NCBI RefSeq assembly: GCF_000801105.2
Contig: NC_079519.1
Coordinates: forward strand, 37,175,288 to 37,239,287
DNA: 64,000 nt
Source of the DNA: Raphanus sativus
Lineage: Eukaryota > Streptophyta > Magnoliopsida > Brassicales > Brassicaceae
Direction of reading: 5' to 3'
In this document: positions 23,329 through 35,835 of the stretch, in pieces
Position numbering within the stretch: the stretch's first letter is position 1
Layout: every line of letters starts with the position of its first letter
Program-made: the position numbers and the translations under genes
Notes under the pieces: generated by a model
Told to the model about the DNA's origin: nothing
Seen by the model: the letters and a program-made list of their open reading frames with translations, nothing else
The model's database searches: none

Positions 23329-26300
23329 ATGGCCACATCACCTGTCCGCAACATCGTGTCATTCGGGGACAGAGCAACGGCTGATCAAGCCAAACCTCAT
23401 GACGAACTCCTCGTTATCAGACTGACGATCCAGGACATTGACGTAGCGAGAATATTGGTCGACACCGGATGCTCGACCAATATTATATATAAAACACCCT
23501 CGAGAGAATGGGAATCGACCTGAATGCTATCACGGACGATCCCAATCCGATAATCGGACTCTCAGGAAACATCACAATGACCCTCGGCTCGGTCGACCTT
23601 TCGGTCAGAGCCGGGAGCGTCACAAAGACGGCAGAATTTTGGTAGTCGACGGTCCAGCAGCATATAACGCGATCGTCGGGACTCCGTGGTTAAATTCCAT
23701 GCGAGCGATCCCCTCGACCTACCATCTGTGCCTCAAATTTCCGACCCTCTCCGGAGTAGAAACGATACAAGGAGATCGTAAAGCACCGCAAGTCTGCTTG
23801 ACCGCCGGGTTAAAACGGAAAAACTCTGAGCCCGAAACTAAACCAAAAAAGCAAGCAACTCACGAACCAGCATCGCAGGACCCTCCAGAAATCTTCTGGC
23901 AATCGCAAAGAGCTGAGGTCCTGGAAGGGAAACGTGAGCCCACTTGCGAACCTGTAATTTCGGTCCGCCTCGATGAGACTAACCCAGAGCGGTGCGTAGA
24001 GATTGGAGCCAATCTTCGCGATCCGTTGAAAGCAGAACTCATCGCATGTCTCAAGAAGAACCTTAACACGTTCGCTTGGGCTGCGGAAGATATGCCGGGA
24101 ATCGACATTAACATAACATGTCACGAACTCAACATTGATCCAACCCACAAACCCGTAAAACAAAAGAGGCGAAAGTTAGGCCCCGAACGGGCAACTGCGG
24201 TCAATGAGGAAGTCGAAAGACTCCTCAAAGTTGGATCAATAACAGAAGTAAGATATCCCGACTGGCTCGCCAATCCCGTCGTCGTCAAGAAAAAGAACGG
24301 GAAATGGCGAGTATGCGTTGACTTTACCGATCTCAACAAAGCGTGCCCGAAGGATTGTTTTCCGCTTCCGCACATCGACCGTCTAGTCGAGGCGACCGCA
24401 GGAAACAAACTCCTATCGTTCATGGACGCGTTCTCCGGTTACAATCAAATCATGATGAATCCGAAGACCGCGAGAAGACAACATTCATTACCGACCGAGG
24501 AACCTATTGCTACAAAGTAATGCCTTTCGGTCTTAAGAACGCCGGCGCCACGTATCAGCGACTCGTCAATCGGATGTTTGCCGAGCAACTCGGAAAAACC
24601 ATGGAGGTGTATATCGACGATATGTTGGTAAAATCTCTTGACGAACGCGATCACGTAGTCCACCTAGAGGAATGCTTTGAGAGATTGAACCAGCACAAAA
24701 TGAAACTCAATCCATCAAAATGCAGATTCGCCGTGGCGTCGGGAGAATTTCTCGGTACCTCGTAACATTCCGCGGAATAGAGGCCAATCCGAAACAAATC
24801 AACGCACTGATAGAAATGGCTTCCCGAGAACCAAACGGGAAGTCCAGAGGCTAACGGGACGAGTCGCGGCCTTAAACCGATTCATCTCGCGCTCCACGGA
24901 TAAGTGTCTCCCTTTCTACGAAACCTTAAAGGGGAACAAAAGTTCGAGTGGTCAGAGGATTGCGAGAAAGCTTTCCAACAGCTGAGCAGTATCTGGCCAC
25001 CCCTCCTATCCTCGCAAAGCCCGTAGTCGGAGAGCCCTTGTTCCTCTACATCGCGGTATCCACATCAGCAGTCAGTGGCGTCCTGATTCGAGAAGAATTC
25101 GGAGAACAGAAACCGGTCTTCTACATTAGTAAAACATTACTAGATGCCGAAACTCGGTATCCGCTGATGGAAAAATTGGCACTCGCTGTCATAACTTCGG
25201 CAAGAAAACTTAGACCGTATTTCCAATCTCATACCATCGTGGTACTTACCACCTTTCCGTTACGGACGATTCTACACAGTCCAAGCCAGTCTGGTAGACT
25301 CGCGAAGTGGGCGATCGAACTAAGCGAGTACGATATCGAATATCGTCCGAAGACCTGCACGAAATCGCAGGTACTCGCGGACTTCTTGGTAGAATTACCC
25401 ACGACGGATTTGACTAACGAGGATCCAGGGTCAACATGGGATCTCCATGTCGATGGATCTTCGACCAAGCAAGGATCTGGAATCGGGATCCGGCTCACCT
25501 CGCCAACAGGAGAAATCCTCGAGCAATCATTCCGCTTGGATTTTCATGCATCCAACAACGAAGCAGAATACGAGGCGCTAATTGCGGGCCTGCGACTGGC
25601 CCAGGGGCTGAAGATCCAAAACATTCACGCTTACTGCGATTCTCAGTTAGTCGCAAACCAGTTCAGCGGAGAATACGAAGCAAGGGATGAAAGGATGAAC
25701 GCATATCTGAAGGTCGTCCAAGACCTGGCCCACGATTTCAGCAATTTGCGCTAACCAGGATTCCCGCTCGGAAAACGTCCAAGCTGACGCTTTAGCCGCT
25801 CTCGCCTCAAGCTCGGATCCAGGGCTTAAGAGAATAATTCCCGTCGAATTCATAGAGCATCCAAGCATCGGACCGCCGGTGATCGCCAACCTGATCAGAA
25901 CACAGATCGAAGGCGCGGAAGAAAACGAAGATCAACCGGAAGACGACGCAGACCAAACAGACTATGGCTGCGACGCTCCCTGGTTACAACCTATCAAAGC
26001 CTACATCGTAGATGGTACCCTACCCGCGGAGAATGGGCAGCCCGGAAAATAAAAATCCAGGCAGCACGATACGTAACCGTGGAAGGCGAAATCTACAAAT
26101 GGCGATTCTCCGGACCTCTTATGACTTGCGCGGAAGGAGAGAAGGCGAGAAAAATCATGGAAGAAGTTCATTCCGGATCATGCGGAAACCACTCCGGCGG
26201 AAGGTCTCTCGCAACAAAAATAAAACGCCACGGATTCTACTGGCCAACTATGGTAAAGGATTGCGAGAAGTACGCTCGGAAATGCGAGAAGTGTCAGCGG

Positions 26301-27219
26301 CACGCCCCGACAATTCATCAGCCCGCCGAGATCCTCTCTTCTATCTCGTCTCCGTACCCTTTCATGCGATGGTCAATGGATATCGTCGGACCAATGCACA
26401 AATCAAAACAAAAACGTTTCCTGCTGGTCCTCACTGATTTCTTTTCAAAATGGGTGGAAGCAGAATCCTACGCAAGTATCAAAGACGTGCAAGTCGAGAA
26501 CTTCGTTTGGAAAAACATCATAACCAGACACGGTGTCCCATACGAGATCGTAACGGACAACGGGTCCCAGTTTATTTCCACTCGATTCGAGGCATTCTGC
26601 GAAAAAATGGAAAATACGACTTAACAAGTCTACTCCCAGATACCCGCAGTGCAATGGACAGGCTGAAACCATAAACAAAACCGTCCTAGACGGATTGAAA
26701 AAACGCTTGGAAGCCAAAAAAGGACGGTGGGCAGAAGAACTCGAAGGGGTCCTTTGGTCTCATCGAACCACTCCGAGACGAGCAACGGGGGAAACTCCAT
26801 TCGCTCTCGTTTACGGAGCAAAATGCGTGATTCCGGCGGAAGTAGAATTCCCCGGCGTACGGGGGAGATTTCTTCCCGAACGGGAAGATCTGAACAATGC
26901 CATGCTGCTGGATAATCTTGACCTCATCAACGAGCGTCGCGACCAAGCCCTCATCCGAATTCAAAATTACCAGCAGGCCGCCACAAAATACTACAACGCG
27001 AACGTGCGTCATCGAAGATTCAAAGAGGGTGAACTGGTCTTGCGAAAAGTCTTCCAAAACACTGCTGAACGAAACGCAGGAAAACTGGGAGCAAACTGGG
27101 AAGGACCATACAAAATCATAAAAGTCGTCCGACCAGGTTCGTACCAAATCGCGAACATGCAAGACGTAAAAATCCCGAGAACTTGGAATGCTATGCATCT
27201 CAAGAAATACTACCACTAG
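23329..27219 (+). pseudogene. Tat pol region: protease, RT, RNase H, second RNase H, integrase
   Basis: Segments in order: protease with [11 protein letters not shown] near 23457-23490; RT at about 24110-24765 ([20 protein letters not shown], the YIDDMLVKS box near 24610); RNase H 1 at about 25035-25400; RNase H 2 of archaeal type at about 25435-25750 (WDLHVDGSSTKQGSG, HASNNEAEYEALIAGL, AYCDSQLVANQ); integrase at about 26150-27219 (zinc-finger H-H-C-C with CEKCQRHAP, core D at SMDIVGPM, D at IVTDNGSQF, and a C-terminal chromatin-contact region). The frame breaks about ten times, nearly always at a homopolymer run one base shorter than the motif needs. So the copy may be less broken in nature than in this assembly. 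There is no gag. Confidence 0.85.
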
Positions 27220-28288
27220 AGCGTAAACGTGGACAACAGAACTACGAGATGGCTTGATCCTCGAAAGAGGTACGTAGGCAACTCGCCAACCGGTGGGTTC
27301 AGCTATCCCCCCGATTCAAAAAGGGGGAGTGGGGTGCGTACACCCGCACGCTCCCGCAATTTTCGAAAAAACCGAACTTTCGAAAACTTTCCACAATCAA
27401 TTCGCCTAACGGCCTTAACAATGAATCCAGTATCCATCAAACAAACCATAAAACTATCGCCCGGAAACATTCCGCGATTTCTAAAAAGCCCATAAGTCCT
27501 CTATGGCATAAGAAAAACAAACTTCAAAGCACTGCGAGACGTCGCTTCGTGCTCGAACATCCGTTTTTCGATTAAAACTTTCGCACGCCTTCTAAACGGC
27601 ATCATATCGTTGTTGCTGATCACAACAAACGAACTCTAACGTCCTAAACAGACAAGCCACCTAAGGGTAGGCTCTTTTACATCCGACAAGGATCCCATAG
27701 CGCGCTATACAAAAAATCCAAATTTGGTTCAGCACTTCGTAAAGGAAGTAGCTCGATTCGTGCCCATACAAATCATATAAGCCGATACCACTTCGCGGAT
27801 TTTAAAACGGTACGAATCAGGTTAAAATCACGAACAGGCAAAACGAAAGCCGATTTGTCATCGCACAGCCTCAGTCTGAGAGTAAACCTAGGTCGTGCCC
27901 TAAACCCAGCCTTGCTGGTATCTTAACATCTCATAGGCAAAGCGTCAACGACGCGAGATCCCAAAACTTGTCTCTTCACTCAAGTCTGTACGTTTCCACG
28001 AATTTTCGCGTAAATCGTAAACCGCAGGAAAATCTCGCTTTGTACAAACTACGGATACGGTGATCATCAGGGAGGCAGGAATGAGACGACAACTCACACC
28101 CTGCCCCTCTAACTTCGACAAACAGAAGTTCTAAAAACGCAAAATATTTTATAAACGCGTGCCGCGACTTCAATACAGCGCCCTAAAAAGGGCAGGGATT
28201 CAAAGCCACCAACGGCCAGTCCCGAACCATACATGATGGCCAACGGCCAAATACAATCAAAATAAAAATCCCCTCAGGATTGATCAAC
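27220..28288. other. Tat element untranslated tail
   Basis: Sequence after integrase with the CG-rich composition of the element and no long ORF. A short run CCCCCCGATTCAAAAAGGGGGAG at about 27307-27329 can form a stem. It belongs to the retrotransposon, not to a host gene. Confidence 0.6.
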
Positions 28289-29400
28289 CTAGGCGTCCTC
28301 CGGGACACCGCCTTCATCTTCCGACTCACCCAAAGCAAAACAGCTTCGCCATTGCCCTCGCCGACTCCTCACCACCCTTGTCCGCAGCAACTCTAGCATC
28401 CTGGACCTCTGGAATTTCCGAACCCGGGACCAGGGTACCCGAGGATGACGGGCCGGCAAGCTCCACCGCAGTGCAAGTTCCCGTCTCCTCAAAGCGCTGG
28501 ATCCGCCTCTTCAAACGTTCGAACTTCCGAGGACTTGCTCTTCTTCTCCTCCTCGCTTTGAGCAGCGAGCTCACAGTCTTTCCCAGATCACGCTCGAGAT
28601 CGCTGATCCTAGCTTCAAGCGTTGATGTCTGGGCAGCATGAGTGCTCTCAATCGATTGAAGCGCAGCCTCGGTACGCTTCAGAGTTTCCCGCGACGAATC
28701 CAACTCCTTGGACAAAGCGTGTAACCTCCAGTCCGCAATCTCCAAGCATCCCGTCGATCAACGACACAAACTGATCACACGAGAGAATGTAAGAATCAAG
28801 GGGATAGCAAAGGAAAAAAGGTTTTCACGAAATACCTTGGAGCGATGCTGCGATAGTCTCGCCGAAACCTCGCCTTCCTCACTCCTAGTACACCTTTTTC
28901 TCTTCGCTGATCCGACAGCCCCAGCTCTTGAACGTCCCCTCGATGGTGGAACAGCGTTGGATGCGGGAAGTCCCAAGACGATCTCCCTCTTTTTTCTGGA
29001 GGAGGAGGCATGACTTCCACCGCATCCTCCGAAACCACTATCGGCGCCAAAGGAGAACCCCCGGACGAGCCTGGACATCGGGTGCTTGCTCCGAAACAAC
29101 AATTTCTCCAGCAAGCAAAGGGACATCGGGTCCAGAGGCTGGAAGTGTGGAGATCGGGACTGGAGTAACATCGGGTCCAAGAACCAAGGCCGCAGGATCC
29201 GGAGTTAAAGTGACATCGGATCCGGGAGTCGGAACCACGGAAGTAGCACTAGGACCTGCCACGCTAGACTCCATCTCGGCACGGCGTCGCTCCATCTTTT
29301 CCTGAAAAGAACTGAAACCCTCGACGAACGTCTGCGTAAGAGAGGAGTATCCTGCGCCGGCGAGGCTGGTTTAGCTTCACTCATTTCAACATCGGAATCC
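28289..29400 (-). pseudogene. Antisense coiled-coil ORF of the Tat element
   Basis: Minus-strand reading from about 29395 (MSEAKPASPAQ) through a Pro/Thr/Val-rich segment (29295-29038) and a basic stretch to a coiled coil at 28745-28326 (LKRTEAALQSIE, ISDLERDLGKTVSSLL). The pieces lie in different frames, and a splice near 28770-28840 is possible. Several Tat relatives carry an extra ORF in antisense after integrase; its function is unknown. No similarity to a host gene is recognised. Confidence 0.5.
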
Positions 29401-29408
29401 TTCTTTTT

Positions 29409-29508
29409 NNNNNNNNNNNNNNNNNNNNNNNNNNNNNNNNNNNNNNNNNNNNNNNNNNNNNNNNNNNNNNNNNNNNNNNNNNNNNNNNNNNNNNNNNNNN
29501 NNNNNNNN
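29409..29508. other. Assembly gap (100 N)
   Basis: Exactly 100 N, the usual placeholder for a gap of unknown size. It hides the end of the Tat element and the first codons of ZWICHEL. Confidence 1.
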
Positions 29509-32500
29509 CCTCTGGGACCGACTTCGATGCCGAATCGTCTGCTCTTCCTCCTCTGTAAGTGTTTTGCTCCCTCCCTCCTTTTTTTTTGTCTCGGCTAACA
29601 TTATAAACTGAGTAAGTACTATTTTGAGAAATTCAGGAGCTCCACAGCTCCTCCTCAAGGTCAAGGAGGGGCGTTGTCAATTCCTGCCGACCTAGCTGCC
29701 GCCATTCCCCTCATTGATCGCTTCCAGGTTGAAGCTTTTCTGCGACTTATGCAGAAGCAAATCCAGTCTGGTGGCAAGCGTGGCTTCTTCTATTCCAAAA
29801 AGTCATCATCGGGCTCTCATCTCCAGAAAGAGCGCTTCACTTTCGAGGACATGCTCTGCTTCCAGAAGGTCTTCCTTTTCCTCTTTCTTCTTCTAACAAA
29901 CAACAACATATTTGACTTTGTGCTTTTTTTACAAAAAAAAATGTGTGTTCAGGATCCCATCCCCACATCTCTGCTCAAGATAAACAGCGATCTCGTCAGC
30001 CGTGCTACCAAGTTGTTTAATCTCATCTTAAAGTATATGGGCGTTGATTCATCAACTTCACCGCCACCCTCTCTAGACGAACGCATTGACCTTGTTGCCA
30101 GCTTTTCAAAAAAACATTGAAGCGTGTTGAACTCAGGGACGAACTTTTTGCCCAAATCTCCAAACAGACTAGACATAATCCTGACAGGTACTTGCTTCCT
30201 TTCTCCTTCTCCTTCTCCTTTTTTTTAAAGAAAAAAAAGTCTCCCTTACCTTTTTGGCATAATCTCAGGCAGTACTTGATAAGAGCGTGGGAACTCATGT
30301 ACTTATGTGCTTCCTCAATGCCTCCTAGCAAAGATATCGCTGGCTATCTCTCTGAGTATATTCACAATGTCGCACACGATGCAACTACTGAACCAGAGGC
30401 TCAGCTTCTTTCTCTTAATACTTTGACGGCCTTAAAACGCTCTATCAAAGCTGGTCCTAGGCATACCACCCTGGCCGTGAAGAAATCGAAGCTCTTCTGA
30501 CCGCTCGAAAGCTTACAACCATTGTCTTCTTTCTCGATGAAACTTTTGAAGAAATATCCTATGACATGGCCACCACAGTCTCTGATGCTGTTGAGGTATC
30601 CTCTTCAATTCCTTTTTTTTTCTATCACACTTTTGTTTCCTTTGTATTGCACTCCTACCTGCTTATGATAATGTTGTTCAAAGCATGTAAAAAATGAGTA
30701 ATGCATTTGGTTCTAAGTAGCTCGTTCAAGCATTTCGTTTTCTTCTCTCCATTTGCACTTATCTCACTGCATTCCCATTTCCGTATCAGGAGCTAGCTGG
30801 GACAATTAAACTATCAGCCTTTTCTAGCTTCAGTTTGTTGAATGTCGTAAAGTGGTTTCAAGTTCCAAATCATCTGATCCGGAAACGGTATGCTTTCATA
30901 TTATTTCTTGATCTTACTATTACTACTACATTATTATCGATTGTTTCTCTATCTGTCATTTGCAGAGGAATATATAGGATTGGATGATAACAAGTATGTT
31001 GGAGATCTCCTCGCAGAATTCAAAGCTATAAAAGATAGAAATAAAGGGGAGATACTACACTGCAAACTAGTATTTAAAAAAAAATTATTCCGAGAGTCTG
31101 ATGAAGCTGTAACAGATCTGATGTTTGTGCAGCTGTCCTATGTACAAGTGAGCAGTTTATGACACATTTATCTTCACATGAAAACAAACTTGCTGACACA
31201 CATGCATGCATGCAGCTGCAACATGACTATTTGCTAGGAAACTATCCTGTTGGAAGGATGATGCTGCTCAGCTTTGTGCCTTACAAATTCTTGTTGGCAT
31301 TGGGTTTGTCAATAGTCCCGAGTCATGCATGTAAGTTTTCTTAATAATCATTAATTGTTTCTTCATTTTTGCTTAGCAAAGCCGCTGGTTTATCATTCCT
31401 TTTTTTTTCTCATTTGGTCATGAATCAGTGACTGGACATCGCTTCTTGAGCGGTTTTTGCCGAGACAAATAGCAATAACCCGAGCCAAGCGTGAATGGGA
31501 ATTGGACATCCTTGCTCGCTACCGTACAATGGTAGGAACTACCGATACATTTTATTTAGTTGGATCCTTCCCTTATCTGATACCTTTGCCAAATACAATC
31601 CGATCGAAGTGATAGCATGCTAAATTGTTCCTTGGTATATTTGTCTGTGAAAATGTAGGAAAATGTGACAAAAGATGATGCAAGACAGCAATTTCTACGG
31701 ATATTGAAGTCACTGCCATATGGGAATTCTGTATTTTTAGCGTACGCAAAATAGATGATCCGATAGGCCTTTTGCCGGGACGAATCATTTTGGGTATCAA
31801 CAAACGTGGGGTCAGTTTCAAACTAGACGTTTTATTAAAAATGGTGTTATTGTTGTTTGGAAATTCTAATGTGATTGGTTGCATTTGAATTGTTGTGTGC
31901 TTTCTTGTAGGTTCACTTTTTCCGACCGGTTCCCAAAGAGTATCTGCACTCAGCTGAATTACGTGACATAATGCAATTTGGCAGCAGCAACACTGCTGTC
32001 TTTTTCAAAATGAGAGTTGCTGGTGTTCTTCACATATTTCAGTTTGAGACAAAACAGGTTCAGTCAGGATCTTTATAACTGCACTTCCTTACGAGATAAT
32101 CGATTTGGCAACTTGTAGAGGTGAACCACCGTTTTATTATTTGCAGGGAGAAGAAATCTGTGTTGCTTTACAAACACATATAAATGATGTTATGTTGCGT
32201 CGTTACTCCAAAGCTCGATCTGCTGCCAATAGCTTAGTTAATGGAGATATATCATGCAGTTCTAAGCCGCAAAATCTTGAAGTGTATGAAAAACGTGTGC
32301 AAGATTTGTCTAAGGCTTTTGAAGAGTCCCAGAGAAAGAACGATAAGGTATACATTCTTTGAGATTTCTTGTTTGTTTCTTTTCATGTGAAATTGAATTT
32401 ATAGAGAGAAAGTTTAACTCTGTTGGAAAAACATGGAATAACATAGTACAGTAAATTTGTCATTGATCTTTTATTCTGGCAGTTTTTTTTTTGAGATAAT

Positions 32501-32850
32501 TCCAATACAATTTAACCCTTCCCTCCTATTTTCATGTTATTGTATGCAAAATGTTATTACCTGACCTCGTTTCTCTTTAGAGTTGATGCTGATGAATTAC
32601 CACGATTTATGTCGTCGTAGTTGATAGATGAACTGCAAGAGAAAAATCAGCAAGAAGTTTCTCTGCGTGAAGAGTTAGAAGCTACACGCAGTAGCTTAGA
32701 GCTTGGAAGGAAAAAATTCTTGGAGGTTACCTTAGACCGTGATAAACTTAAGTTGTTGTGTGACGAGAAGGAGACAACTATCAAAGTTAGTTATTACATA
32801 GTAACTTTTCTATTCCTTATTTTGCTTGATTTCAGTTGTTTATTTATTCA

Positions 32851-32893
<43 letters not shown>

Positions 32894-35701
32894 CTAGAGC
32901 TTGATGTCTGAACTTCGGGGGATGGAAGCAAGGTTGGCAAAGCCGGGCAGCACAAAATTAAGTAAAGAGTCTAAATCAGAACTAACTGAAATGGATAATC
33001 AGGTTAATATATATCATGTGTTTAAAATTTGATTCATAGTACGATGTGCTTTTATTATTGAGTATTTTATATTGTTCTTTGTAAGCGATTCTGCTTTTTT
33101 TTTTTTTTCTAATAATGAATCTGTCGCAGATATTACACAAGATCCAAACCGAGTTAGATGTTCGAAATAAGGAATTACACGTTGCAGTTGAAAATTCAAA
33201 GAGGTTGCTGAGTGAGAACAAGATATTGGAACAAAGTGTTTTCAATATTGAAAATAGGAAAACAGAGGAGGTGAGTTTCATGTATTTGATTTATGGGCGG
33301 TTTCAAATTGAAAAGTAGGAGATACTTGCATATTGTTGACTCGTTAACATTTCAGGCTGAAATTCACCAAAAGAGAAATGAAAAAGAAAGAAGGGTGTTA
33401 AAGCTTCGAGTTTCTGAACTTGAAAATAAGCTTGAAGTTCTTACTCAAGAGTTAGAAAATGCTGAGTCTACGATTGAAAGTAAGACTTCTGATATGCTGC
33501 TGTTGCAGAATAATTTGAAAGAGCTTGAGGAGTTAAGAGAAATGAAAGAGGTATTTGTACTCTTAATGTTCTGTTCATTGTTTTAATATTATTTTTATTT
33601 AAATTATGGAATTGCATTTTCATGATTTAGCTAAAAAATTTCATGATTCAGGACATTGACAGAAAGAATGAGCAAACAGCTGCCATTTTGAAGATGCAAG
33701 GAGCCCAACTTGCTGAATTAGAAATACTTTACAAGGAAGAACAAATTCTAAGAAAAAGATACTACAATACCATAGAAGGTAACAAGATGATTAAGTGGCA
33801 ATAAGATTCATTGCTGTTTCTTTTTTCGGAATTTGTTTATACTTTTTGTTTGTTTGAATTTGATTGTAGATATGAAAGGGAAAATTAGAGTATACTGTCG
33901 GATAAGACCTTTAAATGAAAAAGAGAGTTCAGAGAGGGAAAAACAGATGCTAACAAGTGTGGATGAGTTCACGGTCGAACATCCGTGGAAAGACGACAAA
34001 CGAAAACAACACATATATGATCGTGTATTTGACATGAACGCTAGCCAAGATGATGTATTTGAAGACACAAAGGTATTATTGTGATATGTAACTATGTTGA
34101 TTTCTCTGTCATCCATTGCATTTTGTTTTGGGAACTAATATCATTTTTCTTTAATAGTATTTGATACAGTCGGCTATAGATGGATATAATGTTTGCATCT
34201 TCGCATATGGTCAAACTGGTTCTGGAAAAACTTTCACAATATATGGGCATGAGAACAATCCTGGACTCACACCTCGAGCTACAAAGGAACTTTTCAAAAT
34301 ATTAAAGCGAGATAGCAACCGATTTTCATTTTCTCTAAAGGTAATTTGTATACTAATACATATGTTGTGGTCAAAGATTCTGGCATCAAATGACAACAAG
34401 AAATTTGCAGGCGTATATGGTGGAACTTTATCAAGACACACTTGTAGACCTTCTGTTACCAAAAAGTGCAAGACGCTTGAAACTAGATATTAAAAAAGAT
34501 TCTAAGGTAATGTGATATGTATATACATATATTTATTTAACTGGTTTGTGGACACATAACATAAATCTGATATGCAAAAAATATTTTCTCAGGGTATGGT
34601 CTTTGTCGAGAATGTGACAACTATACCTATATCAACTCTGGAGGAACTGAGGATGATTATTGAAAGAGGATCTGAACGAAGACATGTGTCTGGAACAAAT
34701 ATGAATGAAGAAAGCTCAAGATCTCACCTAGTCCTTTCGGTTGTTATTGAAAGTATCGATCTTCAAACCCAGTCCGCTGCGAGGGGCAAGGTGACCATTT
34801 TCATGATTATTGACTCACAATTTGTTTTTCTCGAAATTTTGACAACCTTAAGGAAATAGGAGTTTTATAACTTTTCATGCTTTCCACCATATCTGAGAGA
34901 AAATATAAATTACATTTATCGTGTACTAAAGAATAATATTTCAAAGTCTTTAGCCGTATGTGCTCAAATCATTGGTCTGGTACACTATGATAAACCTTAG
35001 TGCTGTAACACAATAAGGATGAAACAGATCCTATTATGAGAATGATTCTATTTCTCATTGTTCATAAGTTTGTGGCTCACTTTATCCTCTGCTAGACTAT
35101 ATGAGAATTATTTTCATGGTGGAAAATTCTGATCTTTTATATGTTAATTTTCAGTTGAGCTTCGTGGATCTTGCTGGTTCTGAGAGAGTTAAAAAGTCGG
35201 GCTCTGCTGGTTGCCAACTCAAAGAAGCTCAAAGTATCAACAAATCACTTTCTGCATTAGGTGATGTCATTGGTGCTTTATCTTCGGGCAGCCAGCATAT
35301 TCCCTACCGGAATCACAAGTTAACAATGTTGATGAGCGATTCATTGGGTGGAAATGCGAAGACGTTAATGTTTGTTAATGTGTCTCCAGCCGAATCAAAT
35401 TTGGACGAGACATACAATTCTCTTCTGTAAGTCTGACTTCCCATATATCTATAATTTACAGCTCACATATATAATGTTGATACAGTTGTCAATTATGGTT
35501 CTTGAAATGGTTCTTGTCAGATATGCATCAAGAGTGAGAACGATCGTGAATGATCCCAGCAAACATATTTCATCCAAAGAAATGGTGCGATTGAAAAAGT
35601 TAGTGTCATATTGGAAAGAGCAAGCCGGTAAAAGAAGTGAGGAAGAAGACTTGTTGGATATTGAAGAATATCGAACGCTAAGAGACGAGGGAGATAGTTG
35701 A
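29509..35701 (+). CDS. ZWI: Kinesin-like calmodulin-binding protein ZWICHEL (KCBP), 5' end lost in gap
   Basis: The first readable exon ([15 protein letters not shown], 29509-29560) is cut by the gap. Then come MyTH4 (about 29637-30480), FERM (about 30500-32160), coiled coil (32160-33780), and a C-terminal motor (33870-35560) with P-loop [10 protein letters not shown], switch I NEESSRSH and switch II DLAGSE. The calmodulin-binding end is near 35580 ([18 protein letters not shown]), with TGA at 35699-35701. This minus-end-directed kinesin shapes trichomes and organises microtubules under Ca2+/calmodulin control. Exons from 32 kb on are intact. Between 30.1 and 31.75 kb five exons each lack one base of a homopolymer (near 30100, 30470, 30838, 31256 and 31736), breaking the frame. 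I judge these likely consensus errors beside the gap, but a recent pseudogene cannot be excluded. Confidence 0.9.
32854..32890. repeat. (AT)n microsatellite
   Basis: About 18 AT units in a ZWICHEL intron, directly before the acceptor of the exon starting AGCTTGATGTCTGAAC. Confidence 0.9.
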
Positions 35702-35835
35702 ATAATGCTATGAAATTTGTGCTGTTGACATTGAGATGATTTTATCACTGCCTTTTCACTTTTTCTGTAGAAAGTTCGTACTCTAAAGTATAGTCTCTCT
35801 ATTGGTGTAATGTTATGTCTCAAAGTTTCTCTTTT

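Larger units (their letters stand above)
21892..29408 (+). mobile_element. Tat-lineage Ty3/gypsy LTR retrotransposon, gag-less, 3' end in gap
   Basis: The layout is putative 5' LTR (21892-23264), a primer-binding-like TTGGCGCTAGAAGGAGGGG at 23267-23285, a very short leader, protease, reverse transcriptase, two RNase H domains, integrase, then a ~2-kb tail with an antisense coiled-coil ORF, running into the N gap. The second, archaeal-type RNase H next to the first is the mark of the Tat lineage. No gag is seen between the leader and protease, so the copy is not autonomous as read. Its codon use and GC content differ clearly from the AT-rich surroundings. The 3' LTR is not visible and may be in the gap. 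The left LTR border is inferred from TG...CA and from where CHY1 similarity stops. Confidence 0.85.

Noticed and set aside
30595..30789. U12-type intron in ZWICHEL (donor GTATCCTC)
   Set aside because: The donor is only partly similar and no TTCCTTAAC-like branch site lies near the acceptor; an ordinary U2 intron is enough.
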